A stretch of 53,260 nt of DNA from a virus: positions 1 through 53,260 of the IMG/VR virus record IMGVR_UViG_3300046163_000036; one strand, written 5' to 3'. Positions 11,801 through 18,958 of the stretch are shown here, piece by piece (positions within the stretch are counted from its first letter, which is position 1; the number at the start of each line of letters is the position of its first letter). The position numbers and the translations under genes are program-made. A model generated the notes under the pieces. That model was not told where the DNA came from, made no database searches, and saw only the letters and a program-made list of their open reading frames with translations.

Positions 11801-14572
11801 AAGCCTGTTGGTCTAGACCAAGACTTCCGTAATGCGGAAGTATTGATGCACGGTAAAGCTAAGAGCGAGCTAGACAAAACAGAAGACAGAATAAAAGACA
11901 TCACTAGCAAGATCAAGAAGTCTGGTCTGTCAGTAGACGATGTTAACGAGTTGCTGTATGCTATGCACGCTCAGGAGCGAAACAGATATCTTCGCACTAT
12001 CTCTACAGATATTGGCAAGAACTTATCTAGAATGAGAAAGACAAGCGGTATGACACCGACAGATGTCGCTCAGCTACTAGGCATCTCTAAAGAACAGTAC
12101 CTAGAGATTGAAGCCAACAAGAGAGATCTGAAGTCGTCTGACTTGACTGACCTTCTATTGATCTATGGATCAACACCTTACAGATTCTTCTATGACAATG
12201 CGTTAGTGAAGGATGGTTCTGGTATGACTGATGTAGAAGCTAGAAAGATATTGGCTAAGTACGATCTCAATCTAACATCTCCAGATGTGTCTCAGCTGTC
12301 TCCGAAGATTCGCACAGCAGTAACAGCTATCAGAGAGTTGATAGCAGATACTAGAAATAGATTGGTTGAGTCTGGTCTAGAATCTCAGGGCACTATAGAT
12401 GCATTTAACGCTACGTATAAAAACTACGTACCGCTTAGAGGTTTCGCAGATGAGCAGTTCGGCTCAGAGTTTATTGAAGGCGGTGGCAAACTAGAGGTAC
12501 GTGCCAGAGAGAGAAGAGCTAAGGGACGTCAAAGAAAAGCAGACTCTCCTTTGACTCAGGCTATCATCTCTAACACCACTACAATTATTAGAGGTGCTAA
12601 GAACGACGTTATGAAAAGGTTCTATGAACTCGCTAAGAACAACCCGAACAAAGATATTTACGAAATTGTAGATCCAGAAACGTCTAAAGATTATAAGACC
12701 TCAATGCGTGATGGTAAGGTGATAGCAGTTGCTAAATCTGTTTCCGATTATCTTCTTGACGAGAGTATGGTATCTGTCCGTATTGATGGTGACTACAAGT
12801 TTGTCAGATTTAAGGATGCTGATCTAGCTAATGTTCTTAGAGGAGCTAATGTAGTTAAGGCTGAATGGTTCACTAAATATATAGGTGGGTTCAACAGAAT
12901 GCTTAGTAGCTTGATTACCACATACGATCCTGATTTCGTATTCCGTAACTTCTCTAGAGATATTCAGACAGCTGTATTGAACTTGTATGCTGAACAGGAT
13001 CTAGACGATGGACTTATAAAAGATAAGAACATTGTAGGCAAGACAGTTAAAGATGTGTACCCTGCACTTAAAACTATATTCGCTGTTGAGGGTGGATGGA
13101 CTGGCAAGAAGGAAGCCTCCAGAAACAAGGATATGGATCAGTACTACAAGGAGTTCTTGGAGGACGGCGCTAAGACTGAATGGTTCTATAGTAAGCCTGC
13201 AGATCAAATAAACAAGGACATTGAGAAGTTGATAAGAGGTAAAGGAGATAATGCAATCAAAGCTGCAGCTAACTTAGTTGAGCGTGTAAACTCTTCTGTA
13301 GAGAATGCAGTTCGTTTATCAGCATATGTCAATGCTCGGAAGGCTGGCACCCCTAGAGCCAAAGCCGCCGAGCTCGGAAAGAACTTGACAGTTAACTTTA
13401 ACAAAACTGGTTCATTAGGACAGATGGGTAACACCCTATATCTGTTCTTCAATGCCTCTGTTCAGGGTAGCTCTAGATTGTTACGTAGCTTAAAGCCTGC
13501 ATACAAAATAGACAGCGAGGGGAATAGAAAGTATCACCTTACCAGAGCGCAGAAGATGGCTGTAGGTTTGTTTGTTATGGGCGGTGTTATGTCGGTATTC
13601 AATGAATGGATGAGCGATGAAGATGAGGATGAAGAATCTTTCTTCTCTAAGATACCGGAATTCGAAAAAGAAAGAAACATAATCATTATGAAGCCTAACG
13701 GCAAGGACTATTGGAAGATACCTTTGCCATATGGGTCGAACGTATTCTATGTAGCAGGTTCTTACATATCTGAAGGATTGAATGGAACTAAGACTCCGGG
13801 AGAAGTAGCATCGGCAATAGGGCAGACTGCGATAGGTTCTTTCTCCCCGATTAACTTTCCTACCAGTAAAGATGCTTCTTCATTCTTTATTAAATTTATT
13901 TTGCCTACTGCTACTCAGATCCCAGTGGCTATAGGTCTTAACGAAGATTATTTTGGACAGAAGATATATAACGAGAATTTCATATACGACCCTGCACCAA
14001 AGCCGGAGTCTCAATTAGGAAAAGAAAGTGGTTACAGATGGACACAGTCAATCGCTAAATGGTTGAACGAAGTTACTGGAGGGTCTGCGTATAGATCAGG
14101 ATACATAGATGTAAATCCAGATAAGGCTGATTTTGTAGTTGAAACTATTACTGGTGGTGCGGGTAAGTTTGTGACAAGATCTGCAAATGTTATAGATAAG
14201 ATTTTGACTGGTAACTGGGACGAGCTAGAATCTAGACAGATTCCTTTTGTACGTACCTTCAACGGACAGCCATACGAGTATTCAAATATAAACAGCTTCT
14301 ATGAAAGAACTGTTGATGTTAACCAAAAGTTCAAGGAAGTAAAGGCAGGCATAATCGAAGGGGCAGATGCCAAGAAGATATATAAAATGCATAAGATGGG
14401 TAAGGATTACAAATCTCGTTTGAAAAAAATTAGTAAGCTTGAGGACGAGGCGGCAGGCATCAAGGATCCACTAAAGCAAGAAGCTAGACTGGACCAGCTT
14501 GAAAAGGCTAGATACAAATTGGTTGCCGATTTCAACAAGCAATACATACAGCTAAAGATTGAAGATATATAA
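5846..14572 (+). CDS. Giant polyvalent virion protein (2,908 aa) with metallopeptidase motif
   Basis: Largest gene in the window. Residues 1-65 hold two copies of a repeat (LYDLLVREGYYTKTWEEF, then VFDVVSRDGFYTKSKEEF). A hydrophobic Gly/Ala-rich zone spans about 405-500, and a Glu/Val/Ala low-complexity region about 770-950. Residues near 1098 carry SHEMMH, an HExxH zinc-metallopeptidase signature. Around 1420-1465 a conserved phage module has VHDFFGHAERG and TETRGQNSYVNF. Around 2060 is a helix-turn-helix-like segment (TPTDVAQLLGISKEQYLEIE). From about 2360, DPDFVFRNFSRD and LYLFFNASVQG resemble the large polyvalent protein-associated domains, followed by a hydrophobic segment near 2570. Such proteins are thought to be injected with the DNA and act early in infection; that role is inferred here. 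Confidence 0.8.
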   Translation: MDDELVKLYDLLVREGYYTKTWEEFAFKYLEEPEYKEKVFDVVSRDGFYTKSKEEFLNQYKFPEPTVKKKDAAIPSVSLDGDSTYTEQPEDAFFPQDTVDSEAINDYSLDFSKQQNIIRSQEDVEKASNIFNEETKKYKEDIDSWTARAQEIKVEYNDKFGGLTEEQININPSLKLEYDEFKERDIALQQEYADLVEREKYFKEQGTRLDKMVGDFVDVQSQKGNWAGGIWNSVLSGVGSISAGQMSMITDFMVEYFPTPAMGEKGYRETFISAAEQLGYSDLLPEGYEDMTVAEIKEQMKYSVPEEPAETTEDFGAEFGPVSFQQYGTRSAGKTLGQIIDEKAKDNAKKGVKFGEGYFRNPYSFVAANTDPEMGIVDATREGARELFGDKGTTEQWRDMQKEGFWGGAILGLAESLPAMAGGAGPMGWAQRTANMYALTTDQLNQEMESNPEFDDISESEKYYITAPVGVTVAVLETYGFRNIINQKGLLNGLVARALGRSTNSTSAKAFSQFIREDVENMMARGILTVGAGGLAEFETGAAQQAAEISIKEIYNISKDKDMFQTPNTWIEFAGEVLKGGAQEAVGGFVLSTPGAVVNAVNNKEMSLIDDDAFNMLKDMSTDSEFTTMYGQSLRQKVSAGEMTEAEAKQNFDEFNRIIGVTTQIPTDLNTADQKKALELLVEKQTLDEQIQGKDKNLVKDKTDRIKEIDAELVNMAERRNATYLRDGKFLSREQFIEQLEAATPEEITQGSWEATNDSEVTDLLADKFSVVEQEAPVEEAVAEEPVVEEPMVAEPTVEEVVVEEAPIAEAPAEFSAEDQADISDINTEIRELSRQFGVAETVEEKQEARSKLVDARSRKTAIESKYLEDVSQEEAGVPSPVEEGQAVVEGEPIEEAGVEEVAADRDVQAPEEVTAEEAVTEEVPVEEAVVEEAVAEDPTTGRRIFPEEEMTYATEEEAMAAVEALQERLSVEDPSLLVLSTETTGRRGKKTYGVEVMVDQAAVEEAAVAEEPSADRQQLETASVDAINLSDKAPQMIESFNSALSSIGAAPVNVYVVSDADMQNVTGSSSRAQFRTLEDGTSAVVVNADKASLGSLSHEMMHAYVKAVDLNSKQIVRFTNEVRLQLSKGTKVEKALANKLTAFQKEYLNREVYGKGLTLEDAVIAEEFLAEFVAEVKDGIDVQKMSLSTIERIRKAVVRILNDVLGLKIDDTAIKSKEEAFDFVNGFLDALEGRTELTVEINPEAAAVVNSKNPYEASRLQLDVPVGSRIANEPLKDARTIAIAYMESKGLKHTDGNLIRKIDKKLAKRISDAYTAMKNNPTSPEVAAAYKAMADETIEQYEAIIKGGYKVEVNNNEPYNNSNELIEDLRKNKNMRIFSTDSGFGDAGITADQRKDNPLLAETKYKDVNGRTLLLNDVFRFVHDFFGHAERGNGFGPIGEENAWDVHSRMYSPLARKALTAETRGQNSYVNFSGVNDEAFKLRDKGRALRKEGKLEEAQEFTDKAYATMKFAPQKVGLLPDEFVANPYLQEKEIQIEEQGESGEVGTISIPKEQIEVIDAPKASDDARGFVNKFVTDIDINELEGRNFVTNMYDYTSAGTTELGNGISIELLGGRNYVPLMLERNGKELGEVSNLAAFNSKSQAEGFIRNAKEGNADLFAPHSGTLTDSWQFQHHIFEELVKAVLDNKIMSKARLMEVFNEAIKSKEGSKAFKAFNEKNNSRLKNLNSFKKNPMKLVELLDAENNYSPNLRKALNQKIAASKEFQNAIGIKNLNQFYNLIADPLNQGVEGGEIMSFVEFDPNTFEVSKTKPGDPDHHPSFGWTVKAVIKSILQPNKYYKSYDLTNEYTKYNMSGPEVSTKADPKFAVSNVTSSAGAIPKVAKVEPMELQEYKNSKGETVRFQIEDQVKQEENAKETYSAIEDNKEGVFRSQIDNKVDQDVAASDTWKSRERNAFERFVDLTRRRIQDSYRDIIVIQEDIEYATGKPVGLDQDFRNAEVLMHGKAKSELDKTEDRIKDITSKIKKSGLSVDDVNELLYAMHAQERNRYLRTISTDIGKNLSRMRKTSGMTPTDVAQLLGISKEQYLEIEANKRDLKSSDLTDLLLIYGSTPYRFFYDNALVKDGSGMTDVEARKILAKYDLNLTSPDVSQLSPKIRTAVTAIRELIADTRNRLVESGLESQGTIDAFNATYKNYVPLRGFADEQFGSEFIEGGGKLEVRARERRAKGRQRKADSPLTQAIISNTTTIIRGAKNDVMKRFYELAKNNPNKDIYEIVDPETSKDYKTSMRDGKVIAVAKSVSDYLLDESMVSVRIDGDYKFVRFKDADLANVLRGANVVKAEWFTKYIGGFNRMLSSLITTYDPDFVFRNFSRDIQTAVLNLYAEQDLDDGLIKDKNIVGKTVKDVYPALKTIFAVEGGWTGKKEASRNKDMDQYYKEFLEDGAKTEWFYSKPADQINKDIEKLIRGKGDNAIKAAANLVERVNSSVENAVRLSAYVNARKAGTPRAKAAELGKNLTVNFNKTGSLGQMGNTLYLFFNASVQGSSRLLRSLKPAYKIDSEGNRKYHLTRAQKMAVGLFVMGGVMSVFNEWMSDEDEDEESFFSKIPEFEKERNIIIMKPNGKDYWKIPLPYGSNVFYVAGSYISEGLNGTKTPGEVASAIGQTAIGSFSPINFPTSKDASSFFIKFILPTATQIPVAIGLNEDYFGQKIYNENFIYDPAPKPESQLGKESGYRWTQSIAKWLNEVTGGSAYRSGYIDVNPDKADFVVETITGGAGKFVTRSANVIDKILTGNWDELESRQIPFVRTFNGQPYEYSNINSFYERTVDVNQKFKEVKAGIIEGADAKKIYKMHKMGKDYKSRLKKISKLEDEAAGIKDPLKQEARLDQLEKARYKLVADFNKQYIQLKIEDI

Positions 14573-14796
14573 TGAAGTTCACAGATATATTTAAGGACGA
14601 CAACAATTGGAACGAGAAAACCATTATAGGTTTTCTCTCCTTTGCTGTAATGGTACTAGTGATGCTTGCCGATGTGATCACTGGTGCGTTTGGGAAAGAC
14701 CTACACATCAACGAGTTTACATATAACAGCTTTGTTATAGTGACCCTTGGATCATTAGGTGTTTCTGGATTAGAAAAATTTGCTAAACAAAAATAA
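14572..14796 (+). CDS. Holin-like small membrane protein (74 aa)
   Basis: Two hydrophobic segments (about residues 17-40 and 52-66) separated by a short polar loop, with a short charged C-terminus ending in KFAKQK. The start overlaps the stop of the giant gene (TAATG), and the amidase gene follows 3 nt after its stop. Size, topology and position directly before an endolysin fit a class II-type holin that opens the inner membrane at lysis. No sequence motif defines holins, so the call rests on context. Confidence 0.6.
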   Translation: MKFTDIFKDDNNWNEKTIIGFLSFAVMVLVMLADVITGAFGKDLHINEFTYNSFVIVTLGSLGVSGLEKFAKQK

Positions 14797-14799
14797 ATT

Positions 14800-15477
14800 A
14801 TGTCACACGATTTCCTAAAGGACATTATTCAGGTGCCGCTACCAGACGGTGAGTATGTAAAAGAAGAGCACCCTAAGAAACAGATTTACTTGCACCACAC
14901 TGCGGGTAACTCCAGCGGTGTAAACACAATTAAGCACTGGGGTAGAGACAGCCGAGGCAGGATCGCCACTTGCGTCTGTATCTCAAATACAGGCGCCAAA
15001 GAAGGCGACGGTGTAATCGCTCAGGCATTCAGTAGTAGATACTGGGCTTATCACTTAGGTATAAAGAGAAGTACATTCCAAGCATACGACATCCCTTATC
15101 AGAGGCTAGACAAGATTGCTATCGGTGTAGAGATCAACGCTTGGGGATGGCTCGAAGAAAAGAACGGTAAGTTCTACAACTACGTTGACAGAACAGTGCC
15201 GAAGGAAGAGGTGTGTGAACTAGAGACTCCGTACAAAGGACACAGATTCTACCACAGATATTCTGACGAACAGATACGCAGTGTAGAAAATCTGTTGAGA
15301 TACTGGAACGAGATCTACGGCATCCCGTTAGACTACAGCGAAGAAGATATGTGGAGCGTATCTAAGAAGGCATTGCGTGGCGAGGCTGGACTGTACACCC
15401 ACAACTCTGTGCGTAAGGACAAGACAGATATCTTCCCTCAACCTGAAATGATTGAAATGATTAAATCACTATCTTGA
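14800..15477 (+). CDS. N-acetylmuramoyl-L-alanine amidase endolysin
   Basis: Amidase_2 fold (PGRP/T7 lysozyme family), 225 aa, which cuts the bond between N-acetylmuramate and L-alanine in peptidoglycan. Visible family features are YLHHTAG at residues 30-36 with a zinc-binding histidine, GVEINAWGWL in the core with the conserved glutamate, and near residue 200 a C-terminal THNSVRKDKTDIFPQP segment supplying the second histidine and the aspartate or cysteine-position ligand. There is no signal peptide, so export depends on a holin, which is the gene just upstream. The stop overlaps the spanin start. Confidence 0.9.
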   Translation: MSHDFLKDIIQVPLPDGEYVKEEHPKKQIYLHHTAGNSSGVNTIKHWGRDSRGRIATCVCISNTGAKEGDGVIAQAFSSRYWAYHLGIKRSTFQAYDIPYQRLDKIAIGVEINAWGWLEEKNGKFYNYVDRTVPKEEVCELETPYKGHRFYHRYSDEQIRSVENLLRYWNEIYGIPLDYSEEDMWSVSKKALRGEAGLYTHNSVRKDKTDIFPQPEMIEMIKSLS

Positions 15478-15908
15478 TGAAATGGCTGGTACAGTTAATT
15501 ATAATAAGCTCATTGATGAGCTGCAGCGCTCAATGGCACCTAAAGCGAGCGGTGAAAAAAGATCCTATGATTCTGGAAAAAGACACGCTGGTTGTGACGG
15601 ACACGGTTGTAGTGCCGCCTGTGGTTACCACGGATACTGTGATTACGAAGCAACAAGATACTATAGTGGTAGAGAAGGAAAGGCTGAAAGTGAAAGTAAT
15701 AAGGAATGTGGACACACTTATTATAGACGCCAAATGCGACTCGGATACGATAGTGAAACAGATTGAAGTACCATTTGAAAAAGTTGTATATGTTGAACAA
15801 AAAACATTCTTGCAAAAGATACAGGGATTAGTTTTTTACTTTGCGCTAATACTGTTAGCACTGGCAATAGGAAAAAGACTAATCGATAAGTATCTGTTTA
15901 ATGAGTAA
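15477..15908 (+). CDS. Putative unimolecular spanin (u-spanin)
   Basis: 143 aa starting MKWLVQLIIISSLMSCSAQ, a signal peptide with a lipobox ending at Cys16, so the N-terminus would be lipid-anchored in the outer membrane. A Val/Thr/Lys-rich periplasmic stretch follows, and residues about 115-135 (IQGLVFYFALILLALAIG) form a transmembrane helix that would sit in the inner membrane. Lipobox plus C-terminal membrane helix in one chain is the defining topology of u-spanins such as T1 gp11. It directly follows the amidase (TGATG overlap). The ATG at 15477 is preferred over a TTG one codon upstream. Confidence 0.8.
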   Translation: MKWLVQLIIISSLMSCSAQWHLKRAVKKDPMILEKDTLVVTDTVVVPPVVTTDTVITKQQDTIVVEKERLKVKVIRNVDTLIIDAKCDSDTIVKQIEVPFEKVVYVEQKTFLQKIQGLVFYFALILLALAIGKRLIDKYLFNE

Positions 15909-16020
15909 GAGAAAGAGAGACAATACCCCTAGAAAGATTGAGTATTGTGAAATAGAGCCAAAGGAGTGTGACGGGCAATGCTGTTACGCTAAGGCTAAAA
16001 AAAAGAAGGGTTCCCGTTAA
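15901..16020 (+). CDS. Cys-rich, Lys-rich microprotein (39 aa)
   Basis: Overlaps the spanin end by 8 nt. The sequence has CEIEPKECDGQCCYAK with four cysteines within 15 residues, followed by a run of lysines. The spacing suggests a small metal-binding or disulfide-bonded knuckle. The coding end lies inside the 10-bp terminator stem that serves the opposite strand. I recognise no family. Confidence 0.55.
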   Translation: MSKRKRDNTPRKIEYCEIEPKECDGQCCYAKAKKKKGSR

Positions 16021-16030
16021 GGAACCCTTC
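15997..16030 (-). terminator. Intrinsic terminator of the leftward operon
   Basis: Perfect 10-bp inverted repeat GAAGGGTTCC / GGAACCCTTC with a 6-nt loop (16005-16030). On the minus strand it is followed by eight T residues (15997-16004), a classical intrinsic terminator. On the plus strand no T-run follows, so it mainly stops leftward transcription where the two transcription directions converge. Confidence 0.85.
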
Positions 16031-16090
16031 GCTGCTTAGAGATGACTATGAGAAAAGCAGGATAAGAATCAGGTCAAAGATACGCAAAGG

Positions 16091-16567
16091 TTAGTCTTCC
16101 TCCACATATTCTGGTGCGAAAGTTCTTAACACATCTATTAAGACGTCTCCTACTTCTTCTTTGAGTATAAGCGAATCTGTGATGCCATCACTAATAACAG
16201 CTGTTATTCTATTCTTTATTGTGTTTGTTGTGTCCTCAGCATCGGATACCTCTATGTCGTTCCTCTTGAAGATGCGCCTCCAGTTCTCCAGCGATTTAAC
16301 GTACTGTGCATTCCTAACAGCTATCTGTTCCTCCGCCTTCTTGTTTCCGTAGAGTATGTTGGCGTGGTCGCATCCTATCAGGGAGCTGATATCTGTAGCC
16401 CCCATATGAAATTCATCCTGCAGGATCAGACCTAGGCAGTGCCTACTGATTACGTTCTCCCTCTTTCTGGTGGCTTCTAATGGATTAAGTTTATATCGGC
16501 GCTTATATTCTCTAGTTATTTTTTTAAACAGCTTAGGTGGCATTTTAATTTTTGAGTGAGTACCCAT
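16091..16567 (-). CDS. DnaA domain IV-like DNA-binding protein A
   Basis: 158 aa. Residues about 38-78 match the DnaA C-terminal helix-turn-helix pattern: NVISRHCLGLIL, then GATDISSLIGCDHANILYG, where GCDH occupies the place of the GRDHSTV signature that contacts the DnaA box. No AAA+ ATPase domain is present, so it cannot act as a full initiator and is more likely a DnaA-box-binding regulator or decoy. The remaining C-terminal 80 residues are polar and unassigned. It is a paralogue of the adjacent upstream gene, 17 nt away, and is the last gene of the leftward operon. Confidence 0.7.
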   Translation of the reverse strand: MGTHSKIKMPPKLFKKITREYKRRYKLNPLEATRKRENVISRHCLGLILQDEFHMGATDISSLIGCDHANILYGNKKAEEQIAVRNAQYVKSLENWRRIFKRNDIEVSDAEDTTNTIKNRITAVISDGITDSLILKEEVGDVLIDVLRTFAPEYVEED

Positions 16568-16584
16568 AGTATTTAATTTAATTG

Positions 16585-17133
16585 TTAGAGTAGATTCTTT
16601 AATCTAGATAATTCTTTATTAAGCCTTTGGTTTTTAGCTTGAAGTTCGGCGATATGCTTCTTGTATACCTCTACCTTATTGATCTCAACCTTGTAGCTGT
16701 TGACTGTATTGATAGATCTTCTTAACTTCTTTGAAAGATCTAGAAACTTGAAGTGTACATCCCTGACATCGTTACCATCGGCTATGGTCTTGGGGACCAC
16801 GCCGTTCTCTAGAAGCATATGCTGTATCTCTTGGTTGATGTTGTCGTATACAATCCTGTAATCAGAGTCGAACCTATAGTTCATCTCGTGATTCTTGCAT
16901 CCCCATATAACTGTTGCGTGATCACGCCCAATGATCTTACCAATTTTCTGCAGGGACATTCTAGCATTCTCCCTTACTGCGTGGCAGAATGCGTGTCGGT
17001 GTATTACGTTTTCGTGTAGTCTGCTGCTAGTGACGTTGTTCTTTCTTGAGTACCTGTCCCAGTAATCCTCTAGCTGCATAAAGGATAGACGTACCTGCAG
17101 CACGTCCTCGATTTCTCGTTGTGTTTTATTCAT
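16585..17133 (-). CDS. DnaA domain IV-like DNA-binding protein B with coiled coil
   Basis: 182 aa from the ATG at 17133; a TTG at 17139 would add two residues but the ATG is typical here. Residues about 40-80 read NVIHRHAFCHAVRENARMSL, then GKIIGRDHATVIWG, a close match to the DnaA box-recognition helix-turn-helix (GRDHATV). The C-terminal 50 residues (KVEVYKKHIAELQAKNQRLN onward) form a coiled coil, suggesting dimerisation. As in the neighbouring paralogue there is no ATPase domain. Confidence 0.75.
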   Translation of the reverse strand: MNKTQREIEDVLQVRLSFMQLEDYWDRYSRKNNVTSSRLHENVIHRHAFCHAVRENARMSLQKIGKIIGRDHATVIWGCKNHEMNYRFDSDYRIVYDNINQEIQHMLLENGVVPKTIADGNDVRDVHFKFLDLSKKLRRSINTVNSYKVEINKVEVYKKHIAELQAKNQRLNKELSRLKNLL

Positions 17134-17153
17134 AGTCAATTAAATTAAGTGGC

Positions 17154-17178
17154 GAGAGGGGTTGTAAAGACCCCTCTC
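17154..17178 (-). other. Intergenic hairpin
   Basis: 9-bp inverted repeat GAGAGGGGT / ACCCCTCTC with a 7-nt loop between the Cys-rich gene and DnaA-like gene B. It lacks a T-run on either strand, so it is a transcript-stabilising or attenuating hairpin rather than a clear terminator. Confidence 0.6.
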
Positions 17179-17196
17179 TTGAATTACATTCTTCGC

Positions 17197-17319
17197 TTAG
17201 CTCCCACAGCCTTCGCATTCTGGGTTGTCGATTGAACACGCATTGCTATTCTTTTCGCTGGTTGCTAGTTCGTTTACGAAGTCTGCGAAGTCTTCGCTGA
17301 GGTTGATATCTTCAGCCAT
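17197..17319 (-). CDS. Small acidic protein with Cys-rich tail (40 aa)
   Basis: Acidic N-terminus (MAEDINLSEDFADFVNELA) and a C-terminal ACSIDNPECEGCGS with three cysteines. I recall similar short ORFs with a C-x-I-D-N-P-x-C tail in related phages, but function is unknown. It lies between the nuclease-like gene and the DnaA-like pair on the same strand. Confidence 0.6.
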   Translation of the reverse strand: MAEDINLSEDFADFVNELATSEKNSNACSIDNPECEGCGS

Positions 17320-17381
17320 ATCATAATGTATTTTACAGGGTTAAACAAAGGAGATGCAAGGTACAAAATATAACCTGACGG

Positions 17382-17786
17382 TTATTTAATTTTGTCCGTA
17401 ATCTCCACCCCTAAATCAATATGATAATAGCCTACAATCTTATCGATAAACTGGCGTTGTGAAAACTCTGAGGTCTTTGGCATCCCCCTTGTTTCCCAAG
17501 AGGGTTCGCCTATCTCAAGTATCCTGAACGCCCATACACCAATGGGTGTTGAATTGATATACACTGGCGACGAGCCAAAGGTAACAGCTCTCAATACGAG
17601 TGCATCGTACTTCTTCTTTTCAATCAGTAAATCGTCGTAGTGTTTCTTCCTGCACTTGAGTTCTATGTCTAGGTTGTGAGACTTAGAGTAGCAGTCATAC
17701 CTTGCCATCTTCTTATGGCTTGGCGTTAGGTCTGGTATGAAGCTGTTCTTTAAGGCTTCGAACAGCTCTTGTTCTTTGATAAACAT
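17382..17786 (-). CDS. PD-(D/E)XK nuclease-like protein (134 aa)
   Basis: Residues 29-49 (RYDCYSKSHNLDIELKCRKK) contain an Asp (31) followed by an E-x-K triad (Glu42, Lys44) on a predicted beta strand, the layout of restriction-like PD-(D/E)XK nucleases. The size fits a Holliday-junction-resolvase or VRR-NUC-like single domain. It ends one nucleotide before the glycosyltransferase gene on the same strand. Family membership is a motif-level inference. Confidence 0.5.
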   Translation of the reverse strand: MFIKEQELFEALKNSFIPDLTPSHKKMARYDCYSKSHNLDIELKCRKKHYDDLLIEKKKYDALVLRAVTFGSSPVYINSTPIGVWAFRILEIGEPSWETRGMPKTSEFSQRQFIDKIVGYYHIDLGVEITDKIK

Positions 17787-17787
17787 A

Positions 17788-18756
17788 TTAAAGTCCTAGA
17801 GAGTCTGTTCGTATTTTATTCAACTTGTCCAAGTCGTAGTGCTTCTTGATGTGCTTGTTCAGATTACCTGACAGCTCACGATGCTTCTCCTTGGTCATAG
17901 ATTCAATGGCGTGCTTCCAGTCCCTTGGTGTAGAGCACAGCAAGCCTGTTACGTTGTTCTCTATGCTCTCCTTGTAGGGGGTGGTGTTGGAGGCTATGAT
18001 AGAGCTTCTTGTGTACCCTGCCTCAACAACCTTAAGATCACTCTTAGATTTGTTGAAGGTGCCGCCTTGAAGCGGCGCCAGAGAAACATCAAAGTTCTCG
18101 TACATCTTTCCGTAGTCTCCAATGGTTCCCGGTTGCATTATGTGTGAAGCCTTGAACCTCGCTGGGTAGTCCTCTATATTCACGCAGTGCATTTGCTTTC
18201 CGGTGAAGTCATAAGATATCAGGTTGATGTCCTTGCCGTGGTTCTTCGCACCAAGGTATCCGAACCTTACCTCCTTGCTAGGCTTCTTCTTCTGCTGCCA
18301 TTGGCTGTGGGTAAGGTCCAGTGTATTGGGTATGATGTGAACCTCTGCCTTTGGATTAACCTTTGACATACGATTGCCTAGATATCTAGACGGTGTCCAG
18401 ATTATGTCACACATCTTTATAGACTCCAGAATCTCAATAGACTTATGCTTCTTATAAAAGTCGTGTGCCGCATTATGCTTTGGCAGTTCCCAGTAGTCAT
18501 CGAGATCAAGCACCAGCTTGATGTCGTTAGCCTTGAGCCATTCACTGAATGCCTTGTAATTGTTTACGGTACATCTTCTAGACACTACGATGTGAGAGAT
18601 AACATCAGTATTGAATGTCTTCAGCTCATCAAAGTCCTTGAAGAAATGTACACGCATACCTCTAGACATCAGCCTCAAGAATGGTGTCTGCAATCTGTGG
18701 AAGTTTACACCTTGCAATGCATCCAAAAATACTAGTACTATCTTATCTTGACTCAT
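17788..18756 (-). CDS. GT-B fold glycosyltransferase (group 1-like)
   Basis: 322 aa. The middle contains DLDDYWELP, and a conserved C-terminal half shows LAPLQGGTFNKSKSDLKVVE followed by IASNTTPYKESIENNVTGLL, the E-x7-E-like donor-nucleotide region of GT4/group 1 enzymes. It would transfer a sugar from a nucleotide-sugar donor. Acceptor candidates are modified phage DNA bases or host surface glycans; its position among early DNA-metabolism genes makes DNA glycosylation possible but unproven. Its start overlaps the preceding small gene by 14 nt. Confidence 0.75.
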   Translation of the reverse strand: MSQDKIVLVFLDALQGVNFHRLQTPFLRLMSRGMRVHFFKDFDELKTFNTDVISHIVVSRRCTVNNYKAFSEWLKANDIKLVLDLDDYWELPKHNAAHDFYKKHKSIEILESIKMCDIIWTPSRYLGNRMSKVNPKAEVHIIPNTLDLTHSQWQQKKKPSKEVRFGYLGAKNHGKDINLISYDFTGKQMHCVNIEDYPARFKASHIMQPGTIGDYGKMYENFDVSLAPLQGGTFNKSKSDLKVVEAGYTRSSIIASNTTPYKESIENNVTGLLCSTPRDWKHAIESMTKEKHRELSGNLNKHIKKHYDLDKLNKIRTDSLGL

Positions 18757-18958
18757 TGTACTGTGCTGCTGCAGATTTAATCATATCTAGTTCCCCACGA
18801 ACGACCTTCTTGTACTGCTGTATCAGCTGGTATAAGAACTCTTCGTCTAGAATAGGATTGCCTTTCTCATCGTGAATGGATTCGTAAAGGTCTGTTGTTA
18901 AATCGTGCACCATATAAAGAGCCGTGTAGTAGGATTTACTCACGGCTTTTATATCCAT
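18743..18958 (-). CDS. Small helical protein (71 aa), unknown
   Basis: Start chosen at the ATG at 18958 (MDIKAVSKSYYTAL), which has the AT-rich leader AATTAAATGCT also seen before other genes of this operon; a longer frame from 18985 is possible. It overlaps both the RusA gene (23 nt) and the glycosyltransferase (14 nt), showing translational coupling. The sequence is helical and polar and resembles no family I know. Confidence 0.65.
   Translation of the reverse strand: MDIKAVSKSYYTALYMVHDLTTDLYESIHDEKGNPILDEEFLYQLIQQYKKVVRGELDMIKSAAAQYNESR

Noticed and set aside
5846-14572. Giant protein as a crAss-like virion RNA polymerase
   Set aside because: No DxDGD-type catalytic motif was seen; domain content (HExxH, LPD-like segments) fits a polyvalent protein instead.
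15482-15766. 94-aa plus-strand frame nested in the spanin gene
   Set aside because: It lacks a signal peptide or lipobox expected of a nested Rz1-like partner, and the host frame already has complete u-spanin topology; its Cys/Tyr-rich composition looks like a frame shadow.
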